Below are positions 9,491 through 19,576 of a DNA stretch of 64,000 nucleotides, one piece after another (the first letter of the stretch is position 1; each line of letters opens with the position of its first letter). The notes under the pieces are model-generated. The model was not told the DNA's origin. It saw only the letters and a list, made by a program, of their open reading frames with translations, and did not search any database. Source of the DNA: Aureimonas ureilytica DSM 18598 = NBRC 106430. Lineage in GTDB: Bacteria > Pseudomonadota > Alphaproteobacteria > Rhizobiales > Rhizobiaceae. The stretch lies in assembly GCF_000382705.1 (NCBI RefSeq), contig NZ_ARQE01000003.1, positions 372,001 to 436,000 on the forward strand, given 5' to 3'. The position numbers and the translations under genes are program-made.

Positions 9491-9507
9491 GGCGGGAGGT
9501 CTGATCC

Positions 9508-10710
9508 ATGGCGCATTCTCCCGACAGCCCGCCCGAGATCGTCAAGGCCGCGGACGCCAGGGCCGACACGAGCACGCTGGCGCAGATGGCGCCGCCCGTC
9601 GAAACGCTGCGCCCGCCCCGCCTGTCGCCGCTCAACCAGCGCCGCTGGCAGAACTTCAAGGCGCATCGGCGCGGCTGGTGGTCGCTCTGGATCTTCCTCG
9701 TGCTCTTCGTGGTGACGCTCGGCGCCGAGTTCGTCGCCAACGACCGGCCGATCCTCATCTCCTACAAGGGCGAGTATTACGCGCCGATCTTCAAGGACTA
9801 TCCCGAAGAGGTCTTCGGCGGCTTCCTGCCTGTCACCAACTACCGCGATCCGTTCATCCAGGAGGAGGTCGCGGCCAATGGCTGGATGGTCTGGCCGCCG
9901 ATCCGCTATTCCTATGCGAGCGTGAACAACGAGATCCCGGTTCCCGCCCCCGCCCCGCCCTCCTGGACCTTCTCCAAGGAGGAGCGCTGCGCGCGCTATC
10001 CGTTGGGGGTGAACGATCCGAACTGCACGATCGGCAACTGGAACTGGCTCGGCACCGACGATCAGGCGCGCGACGTGCTCGCCCGCCTCATCTACGGCTT
10101 CCGCGTCTCGGTCCTGTTCGGCCTGATCCTGACCGCCGCCTCGGCGGTGATCGGCGTCTTCGCCGGCGCGGTGCAGGGCTATTTCGGCGGCTGGGTGGAC
10201 CTGATCTTCCAGCGCTTCATCGAGATCTGGAGCTCGATCCCGGTCCTCTACCTGCTTCTGATCGTCGCCGCGATCCTGCCGCCCGGCTTCTGGATCCTGC
10301 TGGGCATCATGCTGCTCTTCTCCTGGGTCTCGTTCGTGGGCGTCGTGCGCGCCGAGTTCCTGCGGGCGCGCAACTTCGAATATGTGAACGCGGCCCGCGC
10401 GCTCGGCGTCGGCGACTGGACCATCATGGGCCGCCATCTCCTGCCCAACGCCATGGTCGCGACGCTGACCTTCCTGCCCTTCATCCTCAACGGCTCGATC
10501 ACGACGCTGACCTCGCTCGACTTCCTCGGCTTCGGCCTGCCGCCCGGCTCGCCCTCGCTCGGCGAGCTCCTGGCGCAGGGCCGCAACAATCTCCAGGCGC
10601 CCTGGCTCGGGATTTCGGGCTTCGTCGTCCTATCTCTCATGCTGTCGCTGCTCGTCTTCATCGGCGAGGCGGTGCGCGACGCCTTCGACCCTCGCAAGAG
10701 CTTCCGGTGA
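9508..10710 (+). CDS. yejE: Peptide ABC transporter permease YejE
   Basis: Second permease of the Yej importer, 400 residues. The N-terminal 55 residues are hydrophilic and longer than in E. coli YejE. Then come RRWQNFKAHRRGWWSLWIF (start of the first membrane segment), a large periplasmic loop, and the BPD_transp_1 core with the EAA loop (NAARALGVGDWTIMGRHLLPNAM). GLPPGSPSLGELLAQG is a family hallmark. GGGAGG at 9494-9499 precedes ATG 9508 by eight bases. It is followed only 6 bp later by the antitoxin-like gene. Confidence 0.92.
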   Translation: MAHSPDSPPEIVKAADARADTSTLAQMAPPVETLRPPRLSPLNQRRWQNFKAHRRGWWSLWIFLVLFVVTLGAEFVANDRPILISYKGEYYAPIFKDYPEEVFGGFLPVTNYRDPFIQEEVAANGWMVWPPIRYSYASVNNEIPVPAPAPPSWTFSKEERCARYPLGVNDPNCTIGNWNWLGTDDQARDVLARLIYGFRVSVLFGLILTAASAVIGVFAGAVQGYFGGWVDLIFQRFIEIWSSIPVLYLLLIVAAILPPGFWILLGIMLLFSWVSFVGVVRAEFLRARNFEYVNAARALGVGDWTIMGRHLLPNAMVATLTFLPFILNGSITTLTSLDFLGFGLPPGSPSLGELLAQGRNNLQAPWLGISGFVVLSLMLSLLVFIGEAVRDAFDPRKSFR

Positions 10711-10716
10711 CGTGAC

Positions 10717-10950
10717 ATGGGCGAACACAAGCGGATCGTGATCGAGGACTATCCCGTCGAGAACCTGCCCGAGGAACTGCGGGGCGGGATCGAGACGGGG
10801 CATCGGGTGACCGTGACGGTGGAGGAAAGCGAGGACGACTGGTCCGACCTGTTCCGCCGGATCGACGCCTATCAGAGCGCCAACACGCGTCACGTCACCT
10901 CCGAGGAAGCGGTCGCGCGCGTGCGGGCGCTTCGGGACGAGTGGGACTGA
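10717..10950 (+). CDS. Probable antitoxin of a PIN toxin pair
   Basis: A 77-residue, strongly acidic protein. The N-terminal half (IVIEDYPVENLPEELRGGIETGHRVTVTV) looks like a small beta-rich or dimerisation region. The C-terminal half is charged and probably helical, as expected for a region that folds onto a toxin. I do not recognise a named antitoxin family. The assignment rests on size, acidity and position: it ends 4 bp before a PIN-domain gene. It sits inside the yej operon, 6 bp after yejE, with no visible promoter of its own. Confidence 0.6.
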   Translation: MGEHKRIVIEDYPVENLPEELRGGIETGHRVTVTVEESEDDWSDLFRRIDAYQSANTRHVTSEEAVARVRALRDEWD

Positions 10951-10954
10951 CCCG

Positions 10955-11380
10955 ATGGCGCCTGCCGTCTATCTCGACGCCAATATCCTGATCGGGTCCG
11001 TGGAAGGCCCGGATGCGGATTTCCTGCGCCTCGTGCGCGGGCTGAGGGCCCGAGGTCGCCGCTTCGTCACGAGCGAGTTGACGCTGGCCGAGGTGCTGCC
11101 GAAGCCGATCGCCGAGAGTACGTCCGATCTCGTCGCCATCTACGAGGCGCTTCTGGCGCCGGACGGGCTGGTCGAAACGCTTCCCGTGGACCGCGAGATC
11201 CTGCGCGAGAGCGCTCGGCTGCGGGCTGCGATCAACGCGAAGCTGCCCGACATGATCCATCTGGCGACGGCCCGGCTTTCGGGCTGCGCGTTTCTGGTTT
11301 CGAACGACAAGCGCCTGCGCGACAAGGGGCCGATCGAACGGCTCTCCATCGTCGAGGCGGCGGAAAGGCTGCGGTCATGA
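10955..11380 (+). CDS. PIN-domain ribonuclease toxin (VapC-like)
   Basis: A 141-residue PIN domain, a metal-dependent RNase fold. The acidic active-site residues are visible: Asp8 in VYLDANILI, Glu41/Glu46 in SELTLAEVL, Asp99 in KLPDMIHLATA, and Asp118 in VSNDKRLR. With the preceding acidic gene it forms a likely type II toxin-antitoxin pair. Its stop overlaps the start of the CDF exporter gene (ATGA), so the pair is physically and perhaps translationally tied to that gene. The RNA target cannot be read from sequence. Confidence 0.85.
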   Translation: MAPAVYLDANILIGSVEGPDADFLRLVRGLRARGRRFVTSELTLAEVLPKPIAESTSDLVAIYEALLAPDGLVETLPVDREILRESARLRAAINAKLPDMIHLATARLSGCAFLVSNDKRLRDKGPIERLSIVEAAERLRS

Positions 11381-12549
11381 GCGCGCATCACGACCACTCC
11401 CACGGCGCGCACGATCCTGGCGGCCACGGCCATTCGCACGGACCCGGCGGGCACGACCACGCCGCCCATGCGAGCGAGCGCAGCCTCGCCATCGCCGCCG
11501 CGCTCACCGGCACGTTCATGGTGGTGGAGGCGGTCGGCGGCTGGATCTCCGGCTCGCTCGCGCTTCTCGCCGATGCCGGGCACATGCTCGTGGATTTCGC
11601 GGGTCTGGCGCTCGCTTATGTCGCCATCCGCATGGCGCGGCGCCCGGCCGACGCGCGCCGATCCTTCGGCTATGACCGCTTCCAGATCCTCGTCGCCTAT
11701 TCCAACGGCCTCGTGCTCTTCGGCATCGCCGGCTTCATCATCTACGAGGCGTGGCGCCGCCTCGAAGACCCCGCGCCGATCCTGGCCGGCCCGATGTTCG
11801 TGGTCGCCGTCGCCGGTCTTCTCGTCAACATCGCCGCCTTCTTCGTCCTGCACGGGGGCGACAAGGAGGATTTGAACCGGCGCGGCGCGCTGCTGCACGT
11901 TCTCGGCGACATGCTCGGCTCGGTCGCCGCGATCATCGCCTCGATCGTGATCTGGAGCACCGGCTGGACGCCGATCGACCCGATCCTCTCGGTTCTGGTC
12001 TGCCTCCTGATTCTCGGCAATGCCTGGCGGCTCGTGCGCGAATCCGCCCATGTGCTGCTGGAAGGCTCGCCCGCCGGGATCGATGGCGCGAACGTCGCCG
12101 AGCGGCTCGGTCGCCGCGTCGAAGGTCTGGCCGACGTGCATCACGTCCATGTCTGGATGATCACGCCCAAGCGCCGCGCCGCGACGCTCCATGCCTGCCT
12201 CGCCCCCGGCGCGGACGGGCCGGCCGTGGTGCGCGCGGTGAAGCGCGTCCTGCGCGAGGAGTTCGCGATCGGCCATGCCACGGTGGAGGTCGAGAGCGAC
12301 ATCTGCGCCGACGGCGCGATCGCCGACCATGACCATGACCATGGCCATGGCCATGGCCATGCGCATCCTCATGATCACGCGCACGATCGAACGCACGGGC
12401 ACGATCACTCGCACGACCATGCGCAGGACCACCGGCACGGGCACGACCACAGAAACAGGGCGGGGGTCCGCCCCTCCGCCAATCCCGACCTGTCCGCTTC
12501 GCACGGGGCCGCTCCGGCGCCCGGCGAACCGACGCCCCGTCCCGTCTGA
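11377..12549 (+). CDS. Cation diffusion facilitator with His-rich ends (CzcD/ZitB-like)
   Basis: A 390-residue proton-coupled exporter of Zn2+ or a related divalent metal. His-rich segments flank the membrane domain: HHDHSHGAHD...HGHSHG at residues 4-28 and a long His/Asp/Gly tract at about 318-355. The transport-site motifs HMLVD (69-73) and HVLGD (174-178) match the Zn-type HxxxD pattern. Six membrane segments fit residues about 36-210, followed by the cytoplasmic metal-sensing domain (HHVHVWMITP). The C-terminal His tract is coded by repeated CATGAC/CATGGC units. It overlaps the PIN toxin by 4 bp and precedes yejF by 10 bp. Confidence 0.9.
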   Translation: MSAHHDHSHGAHDPGGHGHSHGPGGHDHAAHASERSLAIAAALTGTFMVVEAVGGWISGSLALLADAGHMLVDFAGLALAYVAIRMARRPADARRSFGYDRFQILVAYSNGLVLFGIAGFIIYEAWRRLEDPAPILAGPMFVVAVAGLLVNIAAFFVLHGGDKEDLNRRGALLHVLGDMLGSVAAIIASIVIWSTGWTPIDPILSVLVCLLILGNAWRLVRESAHVLLEGSPAGIDGANVAERLGRRVEGLADVHHVHVWMITPKRRAATLHACLAPGADGPAVVRAVKRVLREEFAIGHATVEVESDICADGAIADHDHDHGHGHGHAHPHDHAHDRTHGHDHSHDHAQDHRHGHDHRNRAGVRPSANPDLSASHGAAPAPGEPTPRPV

Positions 12550-12559
12550 GGAGACCGCC

Positions 12560-14202
<1,643 letters not shown>

Positions 14203-14206
<4 letters not shown>

Positions 14207-14853
14207 GCGACACCTATCGTCACCGGCTGGAGGACCAGCCGCTCGACTTCACCGTGGAAAAGGACGAGCGGCTGTATCCGGGCTTTCGTCCATTGGACTC
14301 GGTGACCGTGCGCCACGCTCCGCTCGCCCGGCCTGAGGGCCTGACCGCGCGGCGCGAGATCCTGCGCTCGGGCCATGCCGCGATCGTCATTCCCTATGAT
14401 CCCGCCCGCGACGAGATCGTGGTGATCCGCCAGTTCCGCATCGGCGCGGCGCTGACGTCGGGCAAGGCGGCGGCGCTGGAACTGCCGGCGGGGCTCGTGG
14501 ACGAGGGCGAGGACGCCATTCAGGCCGCCCGGCGCGAGCTGGAAGAGGAAACCGGGCTCGTGGCGCAGGCCATCGCGCCGGCCTACGCCATTCTCTCCTC
14601 CCCCGGCCTCAGCGACGAGATCGCGAGCTTCTTTCTGGCGCTGGTGGATGCCGAGACGCTGAACGGCGAGGGCGGCAAGCTGGACGAGCAGGAGGACATC
14701 CTCGCCATTCGCGCGCCGGTGGACGCCCTGATCGAGGCGGTGGACGCCGGCTCGATCGAGAACGGCTTCCTCGTCTCGGCCGCGCATTGGTTCGCCCGCC
14801 ACGGCCGGGCGCGGGCGCGCCTCCTGCGCGACGCCGCCGAGCCGGCCGACTGA
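14203..14853 (+). CDS. Nudix hydrolase, ADP-ribose pyrophosphatase-like
   Basis: A 216-residue Nudix enzyme of the NudF/ADP-ribose pyrophosphatase group, predicted to hydrolyse ADP-ribose or other nucleoside diphosphate sugars. The Nudix box runs GLVDEGE...RRELEEETGL near residues 102-124. A preceding strand (IVVIRQFRIGA) and the following SSPGLSDE match the family. The start overlaps the yejF stop by 4 bp, so it is the last gene of the yej transcription unit. The true substrate is not shown by sequence. Confidence 0.85.
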
Positions 14854-14948
14854 CCGAATCGCGGCCGCGAACCCCGAGCACCCGTTCGGCTCAGGCTTCG
14901 CGGCGCTGTCTGGTTCCGTTTCGAACGCTGCCCTGAAGAGTATCCCTT

Positions 14949-15890
14949 ATGAGCATCCTTCTTTCCGTCACCGGTTTCGACCCCACCCGCTGGCAGGACG
15001 CCATGCTCGCCGCGGCCCCCGGCGAGACGATCACGCTGCGCCCGGCGCAGGCCGCCGATCCCGCGATCCGCTACGCCGTCGTGTGGAAGCAGCCGCCGGG
15101 CGTTCTGGAAGCGCTGCCCAATCTTAAGGCCGTGTTCTCGCTCGGCGCGGGCGTCGATCACATCCTCGCCGACCGCACCGTGCCGGACGTGCCGATCGTG
15201 CGCATCGTCGCCGACGACCTCACCGCGCGCATGAGCGAATATGTCGTATGGCGGGTGCTCGACCATCATCGCCGCGGCATGGTCTATCGCGCGCAGCAGG
15301 CCGCCCGCCTGTGGAACGAGCGCCGCCAGCCGGCGGCCGCCGACATCCAGGTCGGCATTCTCGGCCTTGGCGAACTCGGGCGGGACGCGGCCGAGAAGCT
15401 GCGCCTTCTCGGCTTCAAGGTCGCGGGCTGGAGCCGGCGCGAGAAGCAGGTCGAAGGCGTCGAGACCTTCCACGGCGAGGACGGGCTCGGGGCGATCCTC
15501 TCGAAAAGCGACATTCTCGTCGTGCTTCTGCCGCTCACGGCCGACACGCGCGGCCTCATCGACGACGCCTTCCTGTCGCGCCTGAAGCGCGAAACGCCGC
15601 TCGGCACGCCGGTTCTCATCAATGCCGGGCGCGGCGGGTTGCAGGTGGATTCTGCCATTCTGCGCGCGCTGAACGACAACCGCCTGATGGAAGCCTCGCT
15701 CGACGTGTTCGAGCGCGAGCCGCTGTCGCCCGATAGCGCGCTCTGGCGCCATCCGCGCGTCTTCGTCACGCCGCATGCGGCCGCCTCGTCCGACCCGGAG
15801 GCGCTGGCCCCGATCATCGTCAGGCAGATCGCGGCCCACCGGCGCGGCGAGCCGCTGGTCAACCTCGTGGACCGTTCGGCCGGTTACTGA
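14949..15890 (+). CDS. ghrA: Glyoxylate/hydroxypyruvate reductase A-like D-2-hydroxyacid dehydrogenase
   Basis: A 313-residue NAD(P)H-dependent reductase. The Rossmann motif is GILGLGELGRDAAEKLR near residues 136-152. Catalytic elements are the NAGRGG loop, Glu in FEREPL, and the His in VTPHAAA. The short N-terminal catalytic part (FSLGAGVDHI) and overall length are those of GhrA rather than SerA or LdhA. GAAGAG precedes the ATG at 14949. It converges on and overlaps by 7 bp the NlpC/P60 gene on the other strand, so there is no room for a terminator between them. Confidence 0.85.
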   Translation: MSILLSVTGFDPTRWQDAMLAAAPGETITLRPAQAADPAIRYAVVWKQPPGVLEALPNLKAVFSLGAGVDHILADRTVPDVPIVRIVADDLTARMSEYVVWRVLDHHRRGMVYRAQQAARLWNERRQPAAADIQVGILGLGELGRDAAEKLRLLGFKVAGWSRREKQVEGVETFHGEDGLGAILSKSDILVVLLPLTADTRGLIDDAFLSRLKRETPLGTPVLINAGRGGLQVDSAILRALNDNRLMEASLDVFEREPLSPDSALWRHPRVFVTPHAAASSDPEALAPIIVRQIAAHRRGEPLVNLVDRSAGY

Positions 15891-16753
15891 AGACCAGGCA
15901 AGCGTCGGATGGCGGCGACGGGCACGCCCTTGCCTTCCATCCGCGAGACGGCCTCGGCGAGCGGTTCGATCGCCGTCATCATGTGATGGGCGTTGGCGTG
16001 GAGAAGCCGCGCCGCGTCCAGCATGATGCCGACATGGCCGCGCCAGAACACGAGGTCGCCGCGCCGGAGCGGCGCCCCCTCGGGCACGGCCTCGCCCATC
16101 GCCATCTGAAGATCGGTGTCACGCGGGGCCCTCACGCCGCAGGCGTCGAGCGCGACCTGCACGAGGCCCGAGCAGTCGATGCCGAGCGCCGACTTGCCGC
16201 CCCAGAGATAGGCGACGCCGAGAAAGCCTTCCGCGACGCCGGCGAAATCCGTGTCGTAGGCCGTCGCCGGCTTCATGTGCTGCACCACCACGGCGCCGAA
16301 GGGCGCGATCAGCCCATAGGTCGCGTTGTGATCGCTCGCCTCCCCGCGCACGCGAAGGCGCGCGCCGAGCGGCAGGTCGTGCATGGGCGGGCGCTTGATG
16401 TCCGGCCCCGGAAACACGAGCGTGCGACGGACGCAGATGCGGTGGGTCGGCTCCGGCGGCGCGCCGGACAGAAGCGTGACGGACGGCGCCCAGCCGACAT
16501 AGCCGTCGGATTCGAGCTGCACCCAGCTCCAGCCCTCACCGGTTTCCTCGAAGACGCGCACCGCTTCGCCGTAGAGCGCCTGCGTTTCCAGAGGCGCGTC
16601 GGCGGAGGGGCGGCGGCGCAGGTCGGCGACGGGCATGGCGACATGGGCGAGCGCGCCTTCCACGAAACGCTCGGCCTCGACGCGGCCGCGCAGGCGCGCG
16701 TCGGCGAGATCGGGGCGGTGGGCGTGGAGGCGAGGGTCGAGCGGAGCCGTCAT
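15884..16753 (-). CDS. NlpC/P60 family cell-wall peptidase with N-terminal SH3 region
   Basis: A 289-residue predicted gamma-D-glutamyl-diamino acid endopeptidase acting on murein peptides. The first 150 residues resemble bacterial SH3 domains (VADLRRRPSADAPL, WVQLESDGYVGWAP). The NlpC/P60 domain follows, with catalytic Cys in SALGIDCSGLVQ and His in FWRGHVGIMLD, and a third polar residue in HANAHHM. No signal peptide is visible, so it may recycle peptides in the cytoplasm, as in rhizobial DUF-SH3/NlpC proteins near leucyl aminopeptidase. It overlaps the upstream MarR gene by 4 bp. Confidence 0.85.
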   Translation of the reverse strand: MTAPLDPRLHAHRPDLADARLRGRVEAERFVEGALAHVAMPVADLRRRPSADAPLETQALYGEAVRVFEETGEGWSWVQLESDGYVGWAPSVTLLSGAPPEPTHRICVRRTLVFPGPDIKRPPMHDLPLGARLRVRGEASDHNATYGLIAPFGAVVVQHMKPATAYDTDFAGVAEGFLGVAYLWGGKSALGIDCSGLVQVALDACGVRAPRDTDLQMAMGEAVPEGAPLRRGDLVFWRGHVGIMLDAARLLHANAHHMMTAIEPLAEAVSRMEGKGVPVAAIRRLPGLQ

Positions 16754-17100
16754 CGCGCCAGCGCCCCCGCTTCGCTCACCAGCCGATCGGCCATTTCGGA
16801 GACGAACTGGCTGCCTTCCACCGTGCGGCGGACGAGGACGTTGCGCAGATCGCTCGGGTCGCGCTGGCGTTCGAGAAGATTCATGCGCCCCATCGAATCA
16901 AGCGCCCGCGTCACCACGGGCTTGGCCACTTGCAGCTTTTCCGCCAGCCCGCGCACCGTGTGCGGCGGCGGGTCGAGATAAATCGACAGGAGGATCGCCG
17001 TCTGTCGGGCCGTGAGATCGAGCCCGGGATGCTGCGCCTGGAGAATGGCGTTGCGATAGAGCAGGCGCAAGGCCTGCGCCGGCTTGATGTCGATTCCCAT
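16750..17100 (-). CDS. MarR-like winged-helix regulator
   Basis: A 116-residue winged-helix protein. ARQTAILLSIYL, TVRGLAEKLQVAKPVVTRALDSMGRMNLLERQRDPSD and VRRTVEGSQFV give the helix-turn-helix and wing of MarR proteins. It is shorter than the 140-150 residue family norm, lacking part of the N-terminal dimer helix. The ATG at 17098-17100 is chosen because the longer frame upstream is Arg/Gly-rich junk. It lies between pepA (upstream) and the NlpC/P60 peptidase (4-bp overlap), suggesting it regulates this small peptidase unit or itself. Confidence 0.75.
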   Translation of the reverse strand: MGIDIKPAQALRLLYRNAILQAQHPGLDLTARQTAILLSIYLDPPPHTVRGLAEKLQVAKPVVTRALDSMGRMNLLERQRDPSDLRNVLVRRTVEGSQFVSEMADRLVSEAGALAR

Positions 17101-17173
17101 ACGGCCCCTCAAGGGGCGCCGATTCGCCCGATGCCGCGCGCCCGGCTCAGGGTCCGGGCACTTTCGGGCGGTT

Positions 17174-18568
17174 TCAAGACCGCCTGTAGCGGTCCGCGAA
17201 GACCTGGAACAGGGCGCGGATGCCCTGCGCCTCGCCCCCCGCCGGCCCGGTCGGCCCGGCCTGCGGGCGCCAGCCATAGACGTCGAAATGCGCCCAAGCC
17301 TGCGCCTTCGACACGAAGCCCTGCAGGAAGAGCGCCGCCGTGACGGAGCCGGCGAAACCGTCCGAGGTCACGTTGTTGATGTCGGCCACCTTGGAGGCGA
17401 GGTTCCTGGCATAGGGCTTCCAGAGCGGCAGGCGCCAGAGCGGGTCGTGGAGCGCGACGGCGGCCGCCGCGATCTCGCCCGCCAGCGTCTCGTCGTCGGT
17501 GAAGAAGGGCGGCAGGTCCGGCCCGAGCGCGACGCGCGCCGCGCCCGTCAGCGTCGCCATGTCGATGAGGATCTCGGGCGCCTCCTCGTCGGCGAGCGCC
17601 AAGGCGTCGGCGAGGATCAGGCGCCCTTCGGCGTCCGTGTTGCCGATCTCGACGCTCTTGCCGAGCCGGCTGCGCAGGATGTCGCCGGGGCGGAAGCTGT
17701 TGGCGGAAATCGCGTTCTCGACCGCCGGGATCAGGACGCGCAGGCGAACGGGAAGTTTCGAGCCCATCACGAGGCGCGCGAGGCCCAGCACATTGGCCGC
17801 GCCGCCCATGTCCTTCTTCATCAGGAGCATGCCGGAGGCCGGCTTGATGTCGAGGCCGCCCGTGTCGAAGGCGACACCCTTGCCGACCAGCGTGACGCGC
17901 GGCGCATCGACCGGGCCCCAGGTGAGGTCGATGAGGCGCGGCGCGACGCTGGAGGCGCGGCCGACCGCGTGGATCATCGGCAGATTGGCGGCCAGAAGCG
18001 CGTCGCCCTCGGTCACGCTCACCTCGGCGCCGAACTCGGCCGCCACGCGCCGCACCGCCGCTTCGATGCCGTCGGGAAGAAGATCGTTGGTGGGCGTGTT
18101 GATGAGATCGCGCACCAGGAAGACGCTCTCGGCGGCGAGCCGCACGAAGGCTTCGTCGGCGCCCGCCGGCAGCGCGAGCCGCGCGCCGGGCTTGGCGGGC
18201 TTCGACAGGTAGCGCTCGAACCGGTAGGAGCCGAGGAGGAAGCCGAGCGCGGCGAGATCGGGGTCGAGCCCGGCGGCCGCGTCGAGCGCCCAGTCGCCCT
18301 CGGGCAGCGCCTGCGCGAGCGCGCCGGCCAGAAGCGCGCGCTGCGCCGCGCTGGAGCCCCCGGCGCCGAGCCCCAGCACCGCGCCCGCCGGTCCCGTCTC
18401 GCCCGCCCCCGTCTCGCCCGGCAGCAGCGCCACCGCGCCGGCGCCCGCCGCAAAGCCCGTGGCCTCGAGCCAGGGGCGGGCCGCCGCGGGCAGGCGGTCC
18501 AGCTCGCCCTCGCCCACCGCGTGAACGGGCTTGGCATTGAGGGATGCGGAAAGGAGGCGGTCGGTCAT
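17174..18568 (-). CDS. Leucyl aminopeptidase, M17 family
   Basis: A 464-residue di-metal aminopeptidase that removes N-terminal residues from peptides in the cytoplasm. Signature residues are visible: GKGVAFDTGGLDIKP (229-243), the Lys-rich MLLMKKDMGG, and NTDAEGRL (310-317), which carries metal ligands and the catalytic Arg. The N-terminal domain is short and Ala/Gly-rich. It is first in a leftward unit with a MarR-like gene and an NlpC/P60 peptidase, a setting consistent with turnover of imported or murein-derived peptides. Confidence 0.9.
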   Translation of the reverse strand: MTDRLLSASLNAKPVHAVGEGELDRLPAAARPWLEATGFAAGAGAVALLPGETGAGETGPAGAVLGLGAGGSSAAQRALLAGALAQALPEGDWALDAAAGLDPDLAALGFLLGSYRFERYLSKPAKPGARLALPAGADEAFVRLAAESVFLVRDLINTPTNDLLPDGIEAAVRRVAAEFGAEVSVTEGDALLAANLPMIHAVGRASSVAPRLIDLTWGPVDAPRVTLVGKGVAFDTGGLDIKPASGMLLMKKDMGGAANVLGLARLVMGSKLPVRLRVLIPAVENAISANSFRPGDILRSRLGKSVEIGNTDAEGRLILADALALADEEAPEILIDMATLTGAARVALGPDLPPFFTDDETLAGEIAAAAVALHDPLWRLPLWKPYARNLASKVADINNVTSDGFAGSVTAALFLQGFVSKAQAWAHFDVYGWRPQAGPTGPAGGEAQGIRALFQVFADRYRRS

Positions 18569-18673
18569 GGAAAGCTCGCGAACGTCAGCCCCGCGAAATG
18601 AACGGGACGTAGGGGTTAACGAAAGATGACCCGCTCGGCCCCATCCGCAGCGGGACGGGAAACGGGATAGCCG

Positions 18674-19543
18674 ATGCGCCAATCGAAGCGACCGCTCGCG
18701 CGAGCCGAACAGGGCGACGCCGCGCCGACCTACGCCTGCCGGAGCCGCCACGCAAGGCACGGCACGATCGCGGTCCTGTTTCTGGCGCTGACGGCGGCGA
18801 GCGGCTGCATGCAGAGCTCGCGCGGCCTGCACACGGGATCGATCGCCCCGCGCGGCGAGGCGCCGCCCCATCGCGACCCCGCCAGCATGACGGCGGACGA
18901 GCTGAACGGCGCGATCCGCATCTATGGCGCCTCCTACGAGCGGGACCCCAAGAACAAGGATGTCGGCTTGGCCTATGCCGCCGCCTTGCAGACGGCCGGT
19001 CGCAACGACCAGTCGCTGGCCGTGATGCAGCAGGTGGCGATCAGCCATCCGAACGACCGCGACGTGCTCGGCGCCTATGGCAAGGCGCTGGCGGCGGCGG
19101 GCGATCTGCCGAAAGCCCTCGACACGATCCGCCGGGCGCAGACGCCGGACCGGCCCGACTGGCGCCTCCTGTCGGCGGAAGGCGCGATCCTCGATCAGCT
19201 CGGCCAGTCCGACAAGGCCCGCATTCTCTACGAGAAGGCGCTGACGCTGCAGCCGAACGAGCCTGCGATCCTGTCCAATCTCGGCATGTCCCGGCTTCTC
19301 CAGAACGATCCGAAGAGCGCCGAGACCTATCTCAGCCGTGCCGCCGCGCAGCCCGGAGCCGATCCGCGCGTGCGCCAGAACCTGGCACTCGCGGTCGGTC
19401 TTCAGGGCCGCTTCAAGGAAGCCGAGACGATCGCCTCCAACGTGCTCTCGCCCGACGAGGCGGAGGCGAACGTCGCCTATCTCAAGCAGATGCTGGCCCA
19501 GCGCAACACGTGGAGCGAGCTGAAGAGCGAGCGCCGGAGCTGA
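18674..19543 (+). CDS. tadD: TPR lipoprotein, TadD-like
   Basis: A 289-residue protein with a long basic N-terminus, a hydrophobic segment and a lipobox-like SGC, so it is probably an outer-membrane or periplasmic lipoprotein. Residues about 75-280 contain tetratricopeptide repeats (VGLAYAAALQTAGRNDQSLAVMQQV, ILSNLGMSRLLQNDPKSAETYLSRA). TadD proteins of this kind help assemble the Tad secretin. It sits 33 bp from the 3' end of tadC, facing the Tad cluster, which supports this role. An internal start nearer the hydrophobic segment is possible. Confidence 0.75.
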   Translation: MRQSKRPLARAEQGDAAPTYACRSRHARHGTIAVLFLALTAASGCMQSSRGLHTGSIAPRGEAPPHRDPASMTADELNGAIRIYGASYERDPKNKDVGLAYAAALQTAGRNDQSLAVMQQVAISHPNDRDVLGAYGKALAAAGDLPKALDTIRRAQTPDRPDWRLLSAEGAILDQLGQSDKARILYEKALTLQPNEPAILSNLGMSRLLQNDPKSAETYLSRAAAQPGADPRVRQNLALAVGLQGRFKEAETIASNVLSPDEAEANVAYLKQMLAQRNTWSELKSERRS

Positions 19544-19559
19544 TCCAACGGGGCCGATC

Positions 19560-19576
19560 GGGCCGGGCGCCGGCCC
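19560..19576. terminator. Hairpin in the convergent gap between tadD-like gene and tadC
   Basis: GGGCCGG, loop GCG, CCGGCCC fills most of the 33-bp gap. It lacks a clear T run, so it may act as a weak bidirectional terminator or only as an RNA end structure. Confidence 0.45.

Noticed and set aside
9448-9504. 18-codon frame between yejB and yejE as a real gene
   Set aside because: It is a by-product of the palindrome and the copied yejB end; there is no evidence that the peptide itself is functional, so it is only mentioned in the finding.
17084-18601. Open frame of 505 codons on the plus strand opposite pepA
   Set aside because: The M17 motifs are on the minus strand; this frame is Arg/Ala-rich and has no domain.
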